Shown here piece by piece: positions 21,082-32,911 of a DNA stretch of 64,000 nt (positions are counted from its first letter, which is position 1; each line of letters starts with the position of its first letter). This DNA comes from Halichondria panicea. Lineage: Eukaryota; Porifera; Demospongiae; Suberitida; Halichondriidae. The position numbers were made by a program, and so were the translations under genes. The stretch spans positions 10,216,632 through 10,280,631 of the forward strand of contig NC_087377.1 in the NCBI RefSeq assembly GCF_963675165.1, read 5' to 3'. The notes under the pieces were generated by a model that saw only the letters and a list, made by a program, of their open reading frames with translations, had not been told where the DNA came from and searched no databases.

Positions 21082-21344
21082 TCACACCATGTTTTGACTC
21101 CGGTGGTCTACAATAGTCTCTTCCTTTATCGGCCCCTGGGTTTCAGGTAGCAATATTCTCTTCAAGGCCATCCATGCCAAGATCCCGACCATAGCACCTG
21201 TTAATGTGTGTGTGAGAATACTGTCGTGAACACAGATAGCAATAGCAAGAAGACACGGCCATTGGTAGAACTACCACATGTACTGGATTAGTGGCACTTA
21301 CCTAGTGCTAGGTACATGACGTAGTATTTTGATGTCGTCGTCAT
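21082..21344 (-). CDS. Small single-pass membrane protein, copy B
   Basis: Exons 21302-21344 and 21082-21197 encode about 52 residues. The helix GAMVGILAWMALKR and the acidic/polar tail are conserved with copy A, with one extra codon in the second exon (RILLPET). The ATG used in copy A is followed by a 1-bp deletion and a stop. A later in-frame ATG (MTTTSKYY) would give a protein missing the first eight residues of copy A and carrying a few insertions. The splice sites and the CRE and X-box promoter (21835-21842 and 21903-21915) are intact. It may be functional with a shorter N-terminus, or decaying. Confidence 0.5.
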
Positions 21345-21834
21345 CTCTTTCAGAATACTTCCTGCATGGTGTACGTACGTACCTACGTACATCCCAAAAT
21401 AGGTATTATTCTTTAAATATAATTATTACGTGTTTCTTCTATGATAGTAGATGCATTGACAATTTAACCTTTGACCTTTTGAACTTTGAACTTGTAACAA
21501 TCAAAGGCTGGCTCCATGCATACTGCTACCATGCTACTGTAACTATTCTTGTAGTGTTAACTATTGGCATATAAATTATGCATGCAGCTATTCTTAGTTT
21601 TGAGTGTGGCTCGTGTGTGGGAAGAAACCATGCAGGCAGTGTTGGTCCGAGGGTTAGCTATTATTATAGGTGCAGGTATGGCTAAGGCTTTGTGTCAGGT
21701 GGTGTTTGCTTGGCTTACCTCCTACCTCTGATAACAATGCCTGGGTCTGTAAAGAACACTGCCTTATCAAATATGGCTTGCTGCACTTGAGAAGCATACA
21801 CGTGTCCCTCGTGAGAAATAGATTAATTTCGGAG

Positions 21835-21915
21835 TGACGTCACCAAAACACTGAAATCGTACAAGTGATAATTTGTGTATCTACAGCTGTGCTAACCTGT
21901 TTGTTACCTAGTAAC
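21835..21915 (-). promoter_or_regulatory. CRE and RFX X-box, block B
   Basis: TGACGTCA at 21835-21842 and GTTACCTAGTAAC at 21903-21915 keep the same order and roughly the same spacing as in block A. Confidence 0.55.
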
Positions 21916-23013
21916 CAAAAAGTTTTGGGAGGTAATATGCTTCAAATATCTCCCTTACTCATGCAGTGTATAGTAACAATAATTACAAGATGTTAAATGT
22001 TTAAATAGATTAGTGTATATAGTTTTGCCAACCTTATAATAAGTAGATCTAATGTCTAATATGTCATGCCCTTAGGCTTGAGGAGTTGTGCTAGCTCAGT
22101 GTACAGCCCCTCGTGAGTAATAAACCTCAGCTTCCCTTCATATAACCGTCCAATAAATTATCTTCGTATATGCCATAAACAATAATAATGAGCACATCAA
22201 TATAATGCTATAGGGGACTAAAAGTCTACTTTTATTAAGGCGACCCTCCAAATATACGACACCCTCAAGCTTAGACAATTTTTTTACCTCTAAAAGTAGT
22301 GACAGCTGCGTTCAAAATAATTTAGTCTCACGTCCTAAATAGAGGTAAATGTAGCCACACCCTAGCCTCGATTCTAGCCCACTGGGAAATCAGTGTTTTT
22401 AAGTGCTGAAATCCTCTTAGTTTAAAATATGCGACACCAGGGCTTCAATATAAATTTTTCAACCTCCAAAAAAAAGCGACCTTCTTCGTAATTATTTTAA
22501 AGTGTTGCCTTAAATCGAGGTCTTATGGTACCTATTCTTTGTATACCTTATCTTGTGATGACCTCGATCACCACGACCACGAATTCACGGTGCCTATCTT
22601 GTTTCTTAACAATACACAGGGCAAATCATACCACGTGGCCCCGCGTTATCGAGTGCCAATCTATGTTTGTTTACATTCCAAGGTTTTGTGGACAGTATGA
22701 ATACAATTGAAGTTGCCACTAAAAGTCCCTATCTTTAAGGCACATGCAGGGTCTCCAGTCGTTATGTACACTATGTTTGCATTCCAGCTAGAGTTTTGTG
22801 ATGTAATGATATCCCGACCACAAACTTCCTACCGTAAAAGCGGGTAATTTTTTAATCTAAATTTTCGTACGAATCACCTAAATGTTAGTACAGCTCAGAA
22901 TGGTGACGTAGAAACTATTGTGCGTTAAATTTTAGGATGATATGCTTTACAATACGAAAAATGAAAAAATTCCACCATACGGTATATAATTAAAATCTCT
23001 CTCTTGCATGCAG

Positions 23014-24087
23014 GGTTTCCAGTCGTTCGTGTACACCATGTTGGCGGACACCAGTCCCATTGCAGCACGGTTGTCAGTCACTGGACATAATGGAGGAAAT
23101 GTACATGAAGGTATTTTGGTGAGGCACAATCGCTACAATAATTTTGTTATTCCCATTTATGTTGTGACTGCATGTCTATATAATGCTGCAGTCTAATAGT
23201 TTTCTCGGCTTCAATATAATCCCCTTACAGTGGAAAACTTTTGCATCACTCCCCATAATTATTATTCGTGTATAATAACTGTTCTGTTCATCGTTTTTAC
23301 TGGGAGAATGTAATTTCAAATTAAGCCGATAAAGGCTCCAGTAAATAATTATCTAGTGAAATCGATAGATAGACAAGTGTTTCACCTTTATGTTCCTGCG
23401 CTACTAACCCTCCCTCCTCCCACACATGCACACACAACACACACACACCACAACCCACACACTACAGGAATAATGCACCGGCTGTGTACGTGATCAGGGC
23501 TGCTTGTTTCTTCTCTCCAGTCTCCAGAATAGTGTCAAACTTTCCTCTCCTGTGGCGAGCAGATGAGTGGTGTGTGATTGTGATTTATGGATATTAAGTT
23601 TGCTTTTGTATGTACAAATTCAGATCTATACATGTCTGTACATGTATATATAGCTCAGTCAGCTTGAACACAGTAACTCCGGATCCGTACCTTTCACTCT
23701 TCTTCCTTGAGTGACTGACATTATATCAATGCCATATACAATCACCCGATATCAATTATAGAACTGCCTTGTGATATGGTGCCGGGACAATAAAATCGGA
23801 ACCGCTTTATAATCTTTGAGGTACACAAACTGTTCATTTGGCCTTTTATATCACAGTTGTCTCTTTTTCAGCCTGCATGGTGGAGGGGTTCGACTTGCAT
23901 TCATAAAATTTGCAATAGACTTTTCAATTTTATTTGCTGGAAATAATACTTTCTTTGTTGCTATACTTATAATATAATTATTTGTTATTCCCCACTTGTA
24001 GGACGAGTCATACTTTGCGATGAGGAAGATCATTATCTCCGAAAAGCTCACCAAAGAGGGCAAGAAACCAGTAGAGGATGAATAGAC
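23014..24087 (+). other. Candidate exons of an unresolved plus-strand gene, block B
   Basis: 23014-23118 follows tgcatgcag and ends before gtgagg; one frame reads GFQSFVYTMLADTSPIAAR. 23469-23563 resembles the block A exon, but its donor is changed from gt to at. 24001-24087 follows acttgtag and reads DESYFAMRK... to PVEDE and TAG, a plausible C-terminus. Phases do not join cleanly, and the donor mutation suggests copy B is damaged. The protein family is not recognised. Confidence 0.3.
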
Positions 24088-25194
24088 AAAACCGTAACAA
24101 CTATAAGGTTGGTGGTTTGTATTAGGTCAGGGCTGGTACTTTAGTGGCCTTGTCATCCTGTTGAATGATGTGCACAGCTTTTCAAAGTGATGGCTATTTT
24201 CCATCCTCAATCTCACAATTAAACTCATAAATTTGCATCTTTTATAGCCTCTTATGTATGTGGTGACTAGGCCCAATAGAAGGTTGTTTTTAGGGTTGTT
24301 ATAGTAACAATCACTCCATCACCGACCAGTGTAGGGACATCCCTTCTTGTGATTCAAAACTAACCTAAGACCGGCCTCTCTAAGAACTCTGTACAATGTA
24401 CAGTAGCGCTCAATATAAAGTTCCCGTTTCGTTTACGTAGTGTAGTACGTTTGAAGCGTTCCGTTTTCGCAGCGTATTAAAAACGTAGATCGAAACTTAC
24501 CGTATGTTGCTATTAATGTTGTATATTCAACAAGTGTTATTTAACCTCCCACTAAACGACACCCTCTTTAAAAGGACTTTAATAGCTCTGCTCCCCAAGT
24601 ATCTGTCCTCAGAGGCTCGTTACACACTTTCAGTGGAGCGTAAGATACATTAACTGTTTGCACTAGATAATAATTATTATCGATAACTATGCAATGTTTG
24701 CGAGGATCAAACATTCACAAAATTTTCGTAAGTGCCTTCGCAAAATTAGGAAAGACCTAGCTACATCGATAAAATTATATATTCACCGATATATATTTGT
24801 ATGACATCATGATCCTTACCTGATCGCAAGTGTCAAATGTTTGCTGATTTGGCTTGCATAAGTACATGTGGAGAATATATAAATGCTACCTGTGTATATG
24901 CTTCTAAGCACACATCCACCTATTGGCCCTTTATGCACAGGTATAGTGGCTATGCTGCTATCAGCATTCAGTTATGTGGATACTGTGCATGTGTGTGGGG
25001 AGGAACTGAACCATGTACATTTTCCTCGTGTGGATCTTCTGGGGTTGATCACTTGTTACATCCTTCGTATTATTTGTCAAATTTAAAGGTGCCCATGCAT
25101 GCATATTCCCCGTATTGGTAAATTTAAGATGTTACTGTAATAGCGCTGTTTTCCGTAGTTGATTGCTTCATCGTACAAGCCATTAATTTGGATT
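24088..25194. other. Intergenic between blocks B and C
   Basis: No gene is supported. A plus-strand frame at 24837-25121 lacks recognisable features and is treated as chance. Confidence 0.45.
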
Positions 25195-26041
25195 TGAAAG
25201 ACGTATATCATTTCGAACATTTTACTGTGACCCTCCTTGCCACTGCACCTTACTAGCACAATGACCTCAATATTGCGACCATAATTATACCCTTAAATGG
25301 ATCTATCATCAACCACAAGTGGTTTGCTTAAGCATTCAGTTTTAGGGGCGGCTTTAGGAGAAGCAAACTAACTAACCCTCTAGCTGTACAGTGAGTGTCT
25401 ATGGACAGGCACACCCTCTATTGTCATGAGTAGGTGAGTATACCTAGCTTGTTGGTCATGTGTGTAGATCAACTCCTAATTAGCTGGTGTAGAATACAGT
25501 GAAAAGTTAGGTTTCTGAATAAATCATTGCCTGTTATCCATCCAGATCTGCATAATTTATACGAAATTCAACTTTATTCATATACATGTGTATGGTATCA
25601 CTCAAATGATCCACTTGGTGCTAGAGGAGGTACGGCACAGATACCTCAGTTAGGATAAATTGAGGTAGTAATGAAATGACAGTTAGTTGCTATGAGCATG
25701 CAGGCAACGTGCATGGTATACTGTAGTACTGCCTTCTCCATGTACGGATACCCTTTGACCTACTAAACTTTAGATTCGCTTGAAAAGTACATCGTCTGAT
25801 TCACTTTAGTATACTTTCAATACTACTATATAGGGCCTGCTGATTCAGCATATCATAATAATTCACTTACGTGTAGTGCACATTACCTCGATCTTCTTTT
25901 AGCGTAATTGAGACACTCAATCGCGTCGTAATTATCTCCTCTTATACTTAGTACATGATTCGTGACACATAATTTATGATAAATTAATGACATATTGAGT
26001 TTGTGTCAGCGTTAAGTGTTAAGAGGGTCATGTGATATCAT

Positions 26042-26310
26042 CACACCATGCTTTGACTTTTGTGGTCTACAATAGTCTCTTCCTTTATCGGCCCCTTGGT
26101 TTTAGGTAGCAATCTCTTTAAGGCCATCCATGCCAAGATCCCGACCATTGAGAATACTGTCGTGAACACAGATAGCAATAGCAAGAAGACACGGCCATTG
26201 GTAGAACTACCACATGTACTGGATTAGTGGCACTTACCTAGTGCTAGGTACATGACGTAGTATTTTGTTGTTGTCACCATCCCTTTTTAGAATACTTTCC
26301 TGCATATGGT
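26042..26310 (-). pseudogene. Small membrane-protein gene, copy C, broken
   Basis: Both exon regions are recognisable next to the same landmarks as copies A and B. The end of the intron is deleted: in A and B the exon is preceded by cattaacag, but here CCGACCAT runs directly into TGAGAATACTG. The acceptor and first exon-2 codons are therefore lost. The first exon also has an indel after the ATGCAGGAAAG start. The CRE is mutated (GTAACGGC), while the X-box at 27244-27256 is intact. Confidence 0.7.
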
Positions 26311-26357
26311 GTACGTACGTACCTACGTAATCTCAAAATTGGTATTATTCTTTAAAT

Positions 26358-26645
26358 AACAAGAGGCTCATAGCTAAAGCATTTACCCTGTACGTGAGCT
26401 TCATTGCACAGCAGCGAAACGGCAATAACTTTTTACCGTAATAACCTTATTATAACATTTTCATTATGGGGAATGATCGTGAATCTAGAAGGCAACGATT
26501 AGAAACAGTGTTTTTTGTCGCCTTCGAAGATCGCCTACAAGTTTCAACTATAACGTACTAGCCTATATTAATCAACTACTGTCTCATTAGCAGTTAAAGC
26601 AGTCCATGAAAGTGTCTAGTTCGCTCAAACAGCTCATTTTTGTGT

Positions 26646-26712
<67 letters not shown>

Positions 26713-26750
26713 AGTACCCCTGCTGCGCACGCACGGGGTAATATATTGCT
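26358..26750 (-). repeat. Interspersed repeat inserted in block C, with long CA tract
   Basis: This is the reverse complement of the repeat at 3060-3400. It contains a CA microsatellite of about 64 bp at 26649-26712. It interrupts sequence that is continuous in blocks A and B (between TTCTTTAAATA and ATGATTGACA landmarks), so it inserted after the block duplicated. Confidence 0.75.
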
Positions 26751-27600
26751 ATGATTGACAATTAATAGATGTATCAAACATTTAACCTTTTGACCTTTTG
26801 ATCTTTTGAACTTATAACAATTGAAGGGCAGGCTTCCATGCATGCTGCCATGCTACAACAATGGCCTCCTCTCTGCAATATTCTTGTAGTGTTAACTACT
26901 GGCTATATGCATGCAGCCATTCTTAGTTTTGAGTGTGCTCGTGTGTGGGAAGAAACCATTCATACAGTGTGGGTTCGGCCGAGGGTTAGCTATTATTATA
27001 GGTGCAGGTATGGTTGCTATCGCTAAGGCTTTATGCTAGGTAGTGTTTGTACAGTTGGCTTACCTCCTACCTCTGATAACAATGTCTGCATGGGTCTGCA
27101 AAGAACGCTGCTTTATCAAATATGGCTCTTGCTACACTTGAGAAACATACACGTGTCCCTCGTGGGAAATAAATTAATTTCGGAGTAACGGCACCAAAAC
27201 ACTGAAATCGTACAAGTGTATCTACAGCTGTGCTAACCTGTTTGTTACCTAGTAACCAAAAAGTTTGGGAGGTATAATGTGGTTCAAATATCTCCCTTGC
27301 TCATGCAAATGTAGTAACAATAATTATAACATACATGCAAGCTAGGTTAACTTAGATTAGTGTATAATTATGGTGCAAACTTTTGCTAACTCATAATTAG
27401 TAATCGTAATAATGTCTAATGTCATGCCCTCAGGCTTGAGGAGTTGTGCGACCCTCGTGCATGAGTAATAAACCTGCACATTCGTACACCATCGCCCATC
27501 GTTCAGCTTGTGCACGTTCTATTAAAGAAAAATCGGCCTAGGACCGAGGCTAGTGCAGAGTATTTGTTGAATGGCAACTGTACATGTATTGTCTAGTTCA

Positions 27601-29060
27601 TAGGCCAGGGCATCATGCATATGGATTGTCAGTACAGGAGGCAAAGGCCTCCTCTGCCTCATTGCTAGTTACGCCCCTGCATGCATGCAGTAAAATAATC
27701 GACATAGTTATTATTCATCAAGCTATTCCTTTATTGGTCTAGGTTGTCAGCTCATCCTATAACATGTATCATTTTTGAATTCCAGTCTGTTTTATTTCCT
27801 GTAAACTTCATAATTATAAGGCCAGGAAAAAACTCGTGTTCTTGTCAGCCACTTTCTCAATTTTCACGCGGAAAGGCGGTCATTATATTCGTCATCAAAA
27901 TTCTTGGAATGACCACATTGATATTATTATTTATCATTCCAATGATGTGGCCATATCCCCCCATTTCCTCGAGGGAAAAAAGGGGAGTTTGGTAAACTGT
28001 GGGGCCACTCCCTCACTGTGCCAACATTCATACCGCTGCATGCCTGAACTGCAGCTTTTTAAAGCCTTATGCCAATGATTGCTTTGGCCGCTTGGCCATA
28101 CAACATTCATTATAATTTTATGTTTAATAATGATATGCTTAGTTACCTATACTCTAATCTGGGGGGGGGGGGGTGAATGTTTAAGCTCCCATAAGTGTGA
28201 GAGAGTGGTGCAATGCCCCGACAGCGATCACGCCCAAAGGCGGAGAAGTATGGTAAATACGAAATAAGAGTTAATAACAACGTTTTGGAAGACTTTGCAG
28301 CTGACAACTGAATATCTTTATGCTTGTGATAGAGCTAGCAGTAGCTATAGTGCACAATAATTGTATTATGCACATTATGTGCAACACATAATCCTTATAC
28401 CTGGCCTTGTATTTGACCACAATTATGCTGCTAAACAGGAAGTGGCCCCATCTGATGTTAACTGCAGCATGCCGAGCGTGGCACGCTTAACTAATCAGTA
28501 CGTGTATGCATTGTACCTATAATTATCGTACACAATAAATTATTGATTGATTTTTACATACACCTGTTACATGTTACTGTTTCCTTCATTCTTCAGATAA
28601 TAAATTGAACGTGACTTGTCTCCTGCAGAGGGTCCTAGCAAGATCTCGAGCGCTATGAACCTCCAAACCTAACAATGTTGAGATAACTCTCATTCGTTGA
28701 ACTCCCTCAAAATCAATCAGATCAGTCATCCGTGCATGTGTTGTTATTGTCATAAACATGAAACAAGCAACTAATCTTTTGTACAGAGATATTGCTATTA
28801 GTACGTGTTTGACAATTTGCAATATGAATTTTTGCTATCCGACAAGACAAACAATTACATATAGGTCAAAGTTCGCATAATAATCTTTCCGTATAATCAC
28901 TCAGTGCTGAATAACGGGTTATTTTCGAGGCACTAAATATTCGCGGATTGCTCAAACTAAACATTAATTTCGGGAATTATATTTTCGAGAATAGAGGTTT
29001 AAAAACGTACTAACCACATCCCTACACTATAGAAAGCAATACCGGAAGTAAACAAATAAT
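27601..29060. other. Intergenic with repeat remnants
   Basis: No gene is supported. A 13-G run lies at 28161-28173. The part from about 28600 to 29040 (landmarks GTGACTTGTCTCCTGCAGAG and GAGGTTTAAA) is a repeat with a second copy at 54260-54600. It includes a degenerate TIR-like segment with GAATTTCG/ATTTTCGAG words. Confidence 0.5.
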
Positions 29061-29260
29061 TCACAAGTTAATTTTTATTATGCAAATCTTTGATTGGATC
29101 ACTCCGGCCTGCTGCATGTTCTTCAACTGCTTCGATACTTCGCGTCGTACAGCCAGTGGCATCCGTCTAGCCGGTACCCTCCTGGGTGGGGAATCACCGG
29201 TATCAATCACCATCTCCGTCAGATCTGTCTCTCCTCTCTCTCCTTCCTCCATCAATCCGT
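29061..29260 (-). mobile_element. Fragment of Ty3/gypsy-type retrotransposon pol
   Basis: A minus-strand frame contains IDTGDSPPRRVPARRMPL, then VRREVSKQLKNM and AGVIQ. This is the well-known start of the reverse transcriptase domain of gypsy elements, just before the first polymerase motifs. Homology stops after VIQ, and neither the rest of pol nor long terminal repeats are seen nearby. It is a small dead fragment. Confidence 0.75.
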
Positions 29261-29690
29261 GTAAATGAAAACATCTCGCTATATATACGATATCAGTTCA
29301 ATAATCTCACATGTGCCGCCCTCAAATGATTGAAGTGTCATGACGATTAATGACGCATGGACTTCATGTACATGTATAATTATACGTGCAGCTATTTTCG
29401 TGAGAAGGGGCAATGCTATAACTAATGTATCTGCATGCATGCGATGCTTTCTATTACATCATTGTATTGCGCATTTAATCTCACTGTGTAATGATACCAT
29501 TGTGTAGGTGAATGAATAAGCTACAAACATAATTATTTTCTAGTTGTATACATGTAATGGGAAATCATTAATTTTAGGTGAATACGAGAGTGATCGTAAA
29601 AAATTTATGTGATAAAAATGCATTGAATTCTATCGAATTTCGTCAGACGTGTGTATATGCATGAAAAAAATGAGATTGAAGCATCTTGGT
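29261..29690. other. Intergenic
   Basis: AT-rich sequence with no gene or repeat recognised. The inverted duplication begins at about 29690-29700. Confidence 0.4.
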
Positions 29691-30008
29691 CTATCTAAGT
29701 TTTTGCTCGATAGTATATAGCTATTTGTTAGTTTTTCCAATTAGTTTGAATCATCATTACACACACTGTTAGCTGGCACCGGCATATAGAGATCATGATG
29801 CCTTTCATGGATGCCTGCCTGGTGGGTTTGGTGACTGACTCTATAAGCCATGCACGTGCAACTGAACCAGGAATGCAAGCAAATGTACAATGAAATTATG
29901 CTACAGCATACAAACAAATAAAACAAATCTAAGAGCGTCAGCAGAAGGTAAAACTGATAGTGGAAACATTGAGTATATGAGCCAACTATTGAACAGTACT
30001 CGACTGAC

Positions 30009-31610
30009 TCACTGCTTGAAACTATGTACATGTCCATAGGCAAGGTTCTCTTGAGTGTGGGGGTCTGGTTTAGTGCTTTCTTGTACTCCAGGTGGTGGTC
30101 TCATTTCAGTTTCAGCTTTCAGAATGATCTTCTCAGACCTCCTGCACTTGTTCACAGCCAGCACACTGAGGACACCAATGGAGACTCCAACAACCAGAGT
30201 TAACAAGATTGTCAGGATAATGGCCAGTATCAGTCTATCGTCAATCGACAGGCCTTCATTTTTAATAATTCTTGACGAAACATTGGAAGCTGAAAATAAA
30301 GAATGTTCGACTTGTGTACATGTAAATGCAACTTACTGAAATTGGTTGATTCAGTGAAAATACTTTCCCCACCAGCAGTGCTTAAGTAGACGTAAACAGA
30401 GTATTCTTTTTGTGCTGAGAAACTGAGGCGGGGATGATACGACATTGTGCTGATAAGAATTTCCACTGGTGAATCTTGAATCTCGAGTTGGTCACTGATA
30501 ATCACTGTTTGATGTTTTCCGTTGATTTCTCCCTCAATAAAGAGTGTGTAATTCAAGGTTTGGTATGGGCACAGAGAAGGTGTCTGTAGTGCAATGTGAG
30601 CAATGTGAAAGTATGGTGTCAGTCTAACTCTTACCTTGAGACTGATTTCAGCTCTTGGTTCAAGTTCAGCATTAAAGAGTACAAAAACTTGTACTGTAGA
30701 ATTGTAAGACGTCAGACCTATAGAGCGGAGAAAATGTTCTCGACAATAATATATATACGTAGCAAGTGATTAGCAAACCGTTCGTTTTAGGGAGACCTCC
30801 TGTGATGCTTCCCTGTTCACCTTCACCGAGCTCATTGACAGCACTAACAAAAAATATCAGCTCTTCACACTCTTCTAGAAAAGTACCAAGAAGGAGGCTT
30901 GCTTGTTGTACTTGAATCCTGATGCTCGTATCACTAATTGTTTCATTAAGCAGTCGTTCCAATCCATTTGAGCGAAGAAGTGTTACTCTGTATCCAGTGA
31001 TTGGGTGCTCTGGCCATGAAAACACTGGATTCCATCTTACAATCAGAATCTTGTCAACCACTTCCAGCACAGGATTAGGAGCTTGGAGTGGACCTATATA
31101 TGACGGTAAAGATTGTAGAAAAGAATTATCACAATTTAGCTCACCCATCACAATGATTGTTGTTAAGTTGCTCATTAACACAGTTGATGCGGCACTAGCA
31201 GTGCAAATGACGTTTGTATTGTTAATAGAAGATGTAGCAGTTGCATTCATAGTATGAGGCAACAAAAGACGTCCATATTGTGGTGAGTATATTTTTTCAG
31301 GGCCTACTATGAAACTTTCTTCGTTACTGTCCGGCTCAATCTTCCAACTTGGGGGGCTTAATCCTGTTAGTCCAGTATATACACAGCACAGAAAGGATAA
31401 ATCAGTTCCTTCAGCAACTCTTGCACCAGGTGTGACGATAACATAGACGCCTTCCTGAACATTGCTACCAACCTCCGTCAAATTCAGTGCTGAGACGCAA
31501 GGATTTCTAATATCCTGAGCACCACAAGTAGAGAGAGCTCTCAGCAAGATGAATGTGATGCATAGCCTGACCATTGACCTAAAGTTGAAAAGCTGTTCCA
31601 TCTCAACCAT
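30009..31610 (-). CDS. Ig-FN3 type I membrane receptor, intact copy
   Basis: Five exons (31145-31610, 30779-31093, 30635-30717, 30337-30583, 30009-30289) encode 463 residues. All introns are 47-61 bp, and all phases and GT-AG sites match. Exon 1 gives a signal peptide (start MVEMEQLF, chosen by alignment with the plus-strand paralogue) and an Ig-like domain with LSFLCC, a W at PPSWKIEP and VICTA. Exon 2 is a fibronectin III domain (PNPVLEVV, IVRWNPVF, FFVSAVNELGEGE). Exons 3-4 form a second FN3-like module. Exon 5 has a membrane helix (LILAIILTILLTLVVGV), a KCRRSEK stop-transfer and a short tail with ENLAYGH. It is probably a cell-surface recognition or adhesion receptor; the ligand is unknown. 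Its inverted paralogue starts 1.3 kb away. Confidence 0.85.
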
Positions 31611-31739
31611 CTTAGACACTCTGCTGGGCACACTACACTGACATTTCAAGGTAAAATATAAACTAGCTAACTTCCTGCCCCACAGCTAGCTAGCCATGAC
31701 AGCCGGCCGGCCCTCTGTACAGCCCCTTCTGGCCAAATT

Positions 31740-32374
31740 GTTGCAACAACAAAGGAGCGTGCTATCAACTTGTCAATGTTGATATTGGATTCTGTGGTAG
31801 ATTGGATGTGGATGGTGTTATGAATGCGATTATCCTTTGAAGTTTTGCTGAGCTATTCAATTAGACTACTATATAGCTAGGACACTTTAGGCAGCTATAC
31901 AACATGTAAGACAGTATAGTATTATTGGTAGCCATATTTTCAAAGATGAAGCAGTAAGTATTTGCAAGTGTGTACACCACAAGTCGACACATGCAGTACA
32001 ATATAGGCAGCTTAGTTGACCCATGGAAGAGAGGAGTCCATGCACGTGATTATTCCTTGGCTTTACATTGGGGGGTGGGGCCTATTCCTTTTTTCTTCCA
32101 TATAGTTGAAGCATGTATAAAAATAATGAGCACGATGTAATTATTGATGAACACATGTAAGTGCTATACGACTGTTAGTTGACGTGGCTCTCGCTATTAA
32201 AGAGCCAGCTCAATTGAAATGTGACTATTCTTCAGCGCATTGTGGGTGTGGGAGCGTGTGCCACGAATGCATACAAGTGATGATCGCAGGAGTGAAAATG
32301 AGAGCCTGCAGCAAATCCAATTGATCATTTTGGAGTACAGGGTGGTGTCTTTCTTTATAGACGCGAGTGATGCT
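31740..32374. other. Spacer of the inverted pair; paralogue of 12.4-12.7 kb
   Basis: 31755-32025 matches the flank of the hAT-like element at 12077-12388 but without the insertion (CAACAACAAAGGAGCGTGC). The rest, to 32374, has no gene. Confidence 0.65.
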
Positions 32375-32820
32375 ACCAAATATATGGCTCTTGTTAGATC
32401 TTGAGAAGCATACGAGAAGCATACACGTGTCCCTCGTGGGAAATAGATTAATGTCTGAGTGACCTCACCAAAACACTGAAATCGTACAAGTGATAATTTG
32501 TGTATCTACAGCTGTGCTAACCTGTTCGTTACCTAGTAACCAAAAAGTTTGGGAGGTATAATGTGCTTCAAATATCTCCCTTGCTCATGCAAATAGTAAC
32601 AATAATTTAAGGAGTTGTGCTAACTGTAAGCCCCTGTGCATGAGTAGTAAACCTGCACATTCGTACATGCACCATCGCCACCGTTCAGCTTGTGCAGAGT
32701 ATGTTAATCTGGAGGAGATTCCTAATCTATCTTGAATGGCAACTGTACACATGTCATCTGTATTGTCTAGTTCATTCAAGTGGACAATAGGAAGTAAATA
32801 GGAATGTGTGCATGGAATAA
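32375..32820 (-). promoter_or_regulatory. Promoter-only copy of the duplicated block (block D)
   Basis: This segment matches block A from about 16190 to 16700: E-box CACGTG, a mutated CRE (GTGACCTCA), the intact X-box at 32528-32540, and downstream landmarks. None of the small membrane-protein coding exons are present. It lies directly upstream of the plus-strand Ig-FN3 gene, and a separate full TGACGTCA is at about 32831-32838. It could have been co-opted as the promoter of that gene; that is inference. Confidence 0.55.
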
Positions 32821-32911
32821 ACAGTACACATGACGTCATGCAAATTGTAGAACTAGAAAATTTTACATCCTGTTTAATAGACATTAGGAAGGAAAGAGAT
32901 AGAAGCTCCCA

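Larger units (their letters stand above)
20231..23850. repeat. Duplicated block B
   Basis: Tandem copy of block A, starting at the TATATCATTTCGAACATTTT landmark and continuing to the GATATGGTGCC region. Relative to A it lacks the 1.9 kb between about 16520 and 18415, including the 65-residue membrane-protein gene. The junction lies near 22120. Confidence 0.8.
25195..27600. repeat. Duplicated block C
   Basis: Third partial copy of the block, collinear with B from the TATATCATTTCGAACATTTT landmark through the small gene and promoter. It ends near the CTGTACATGTATTGTCTAGTTC landmark. It contains an insertion of about 390 bp (26358-26750) absent from A and B. Confidence 0.8.

Noticed and set aside
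24837-25121. 94-codon plus-strand frame
   Set aside because: No splice sites, homologue or domain; two overlapping frames are equally open.
26634-26843. Minus-strand frame with a VCVCVC run
   Set aside because: Translation of the CA tract inside an inserted repeat.
27744-28267. Three overlapping plus-strand frames of 62-83 codons
   Set aside because: No conserved features, starts or splice context; one includes a homopolymer G run.
30055-31257. Plus-strand frames opposite the Ig-FN3 gene
   Set aside because: Shadows of the well-supported minus-strand exons.
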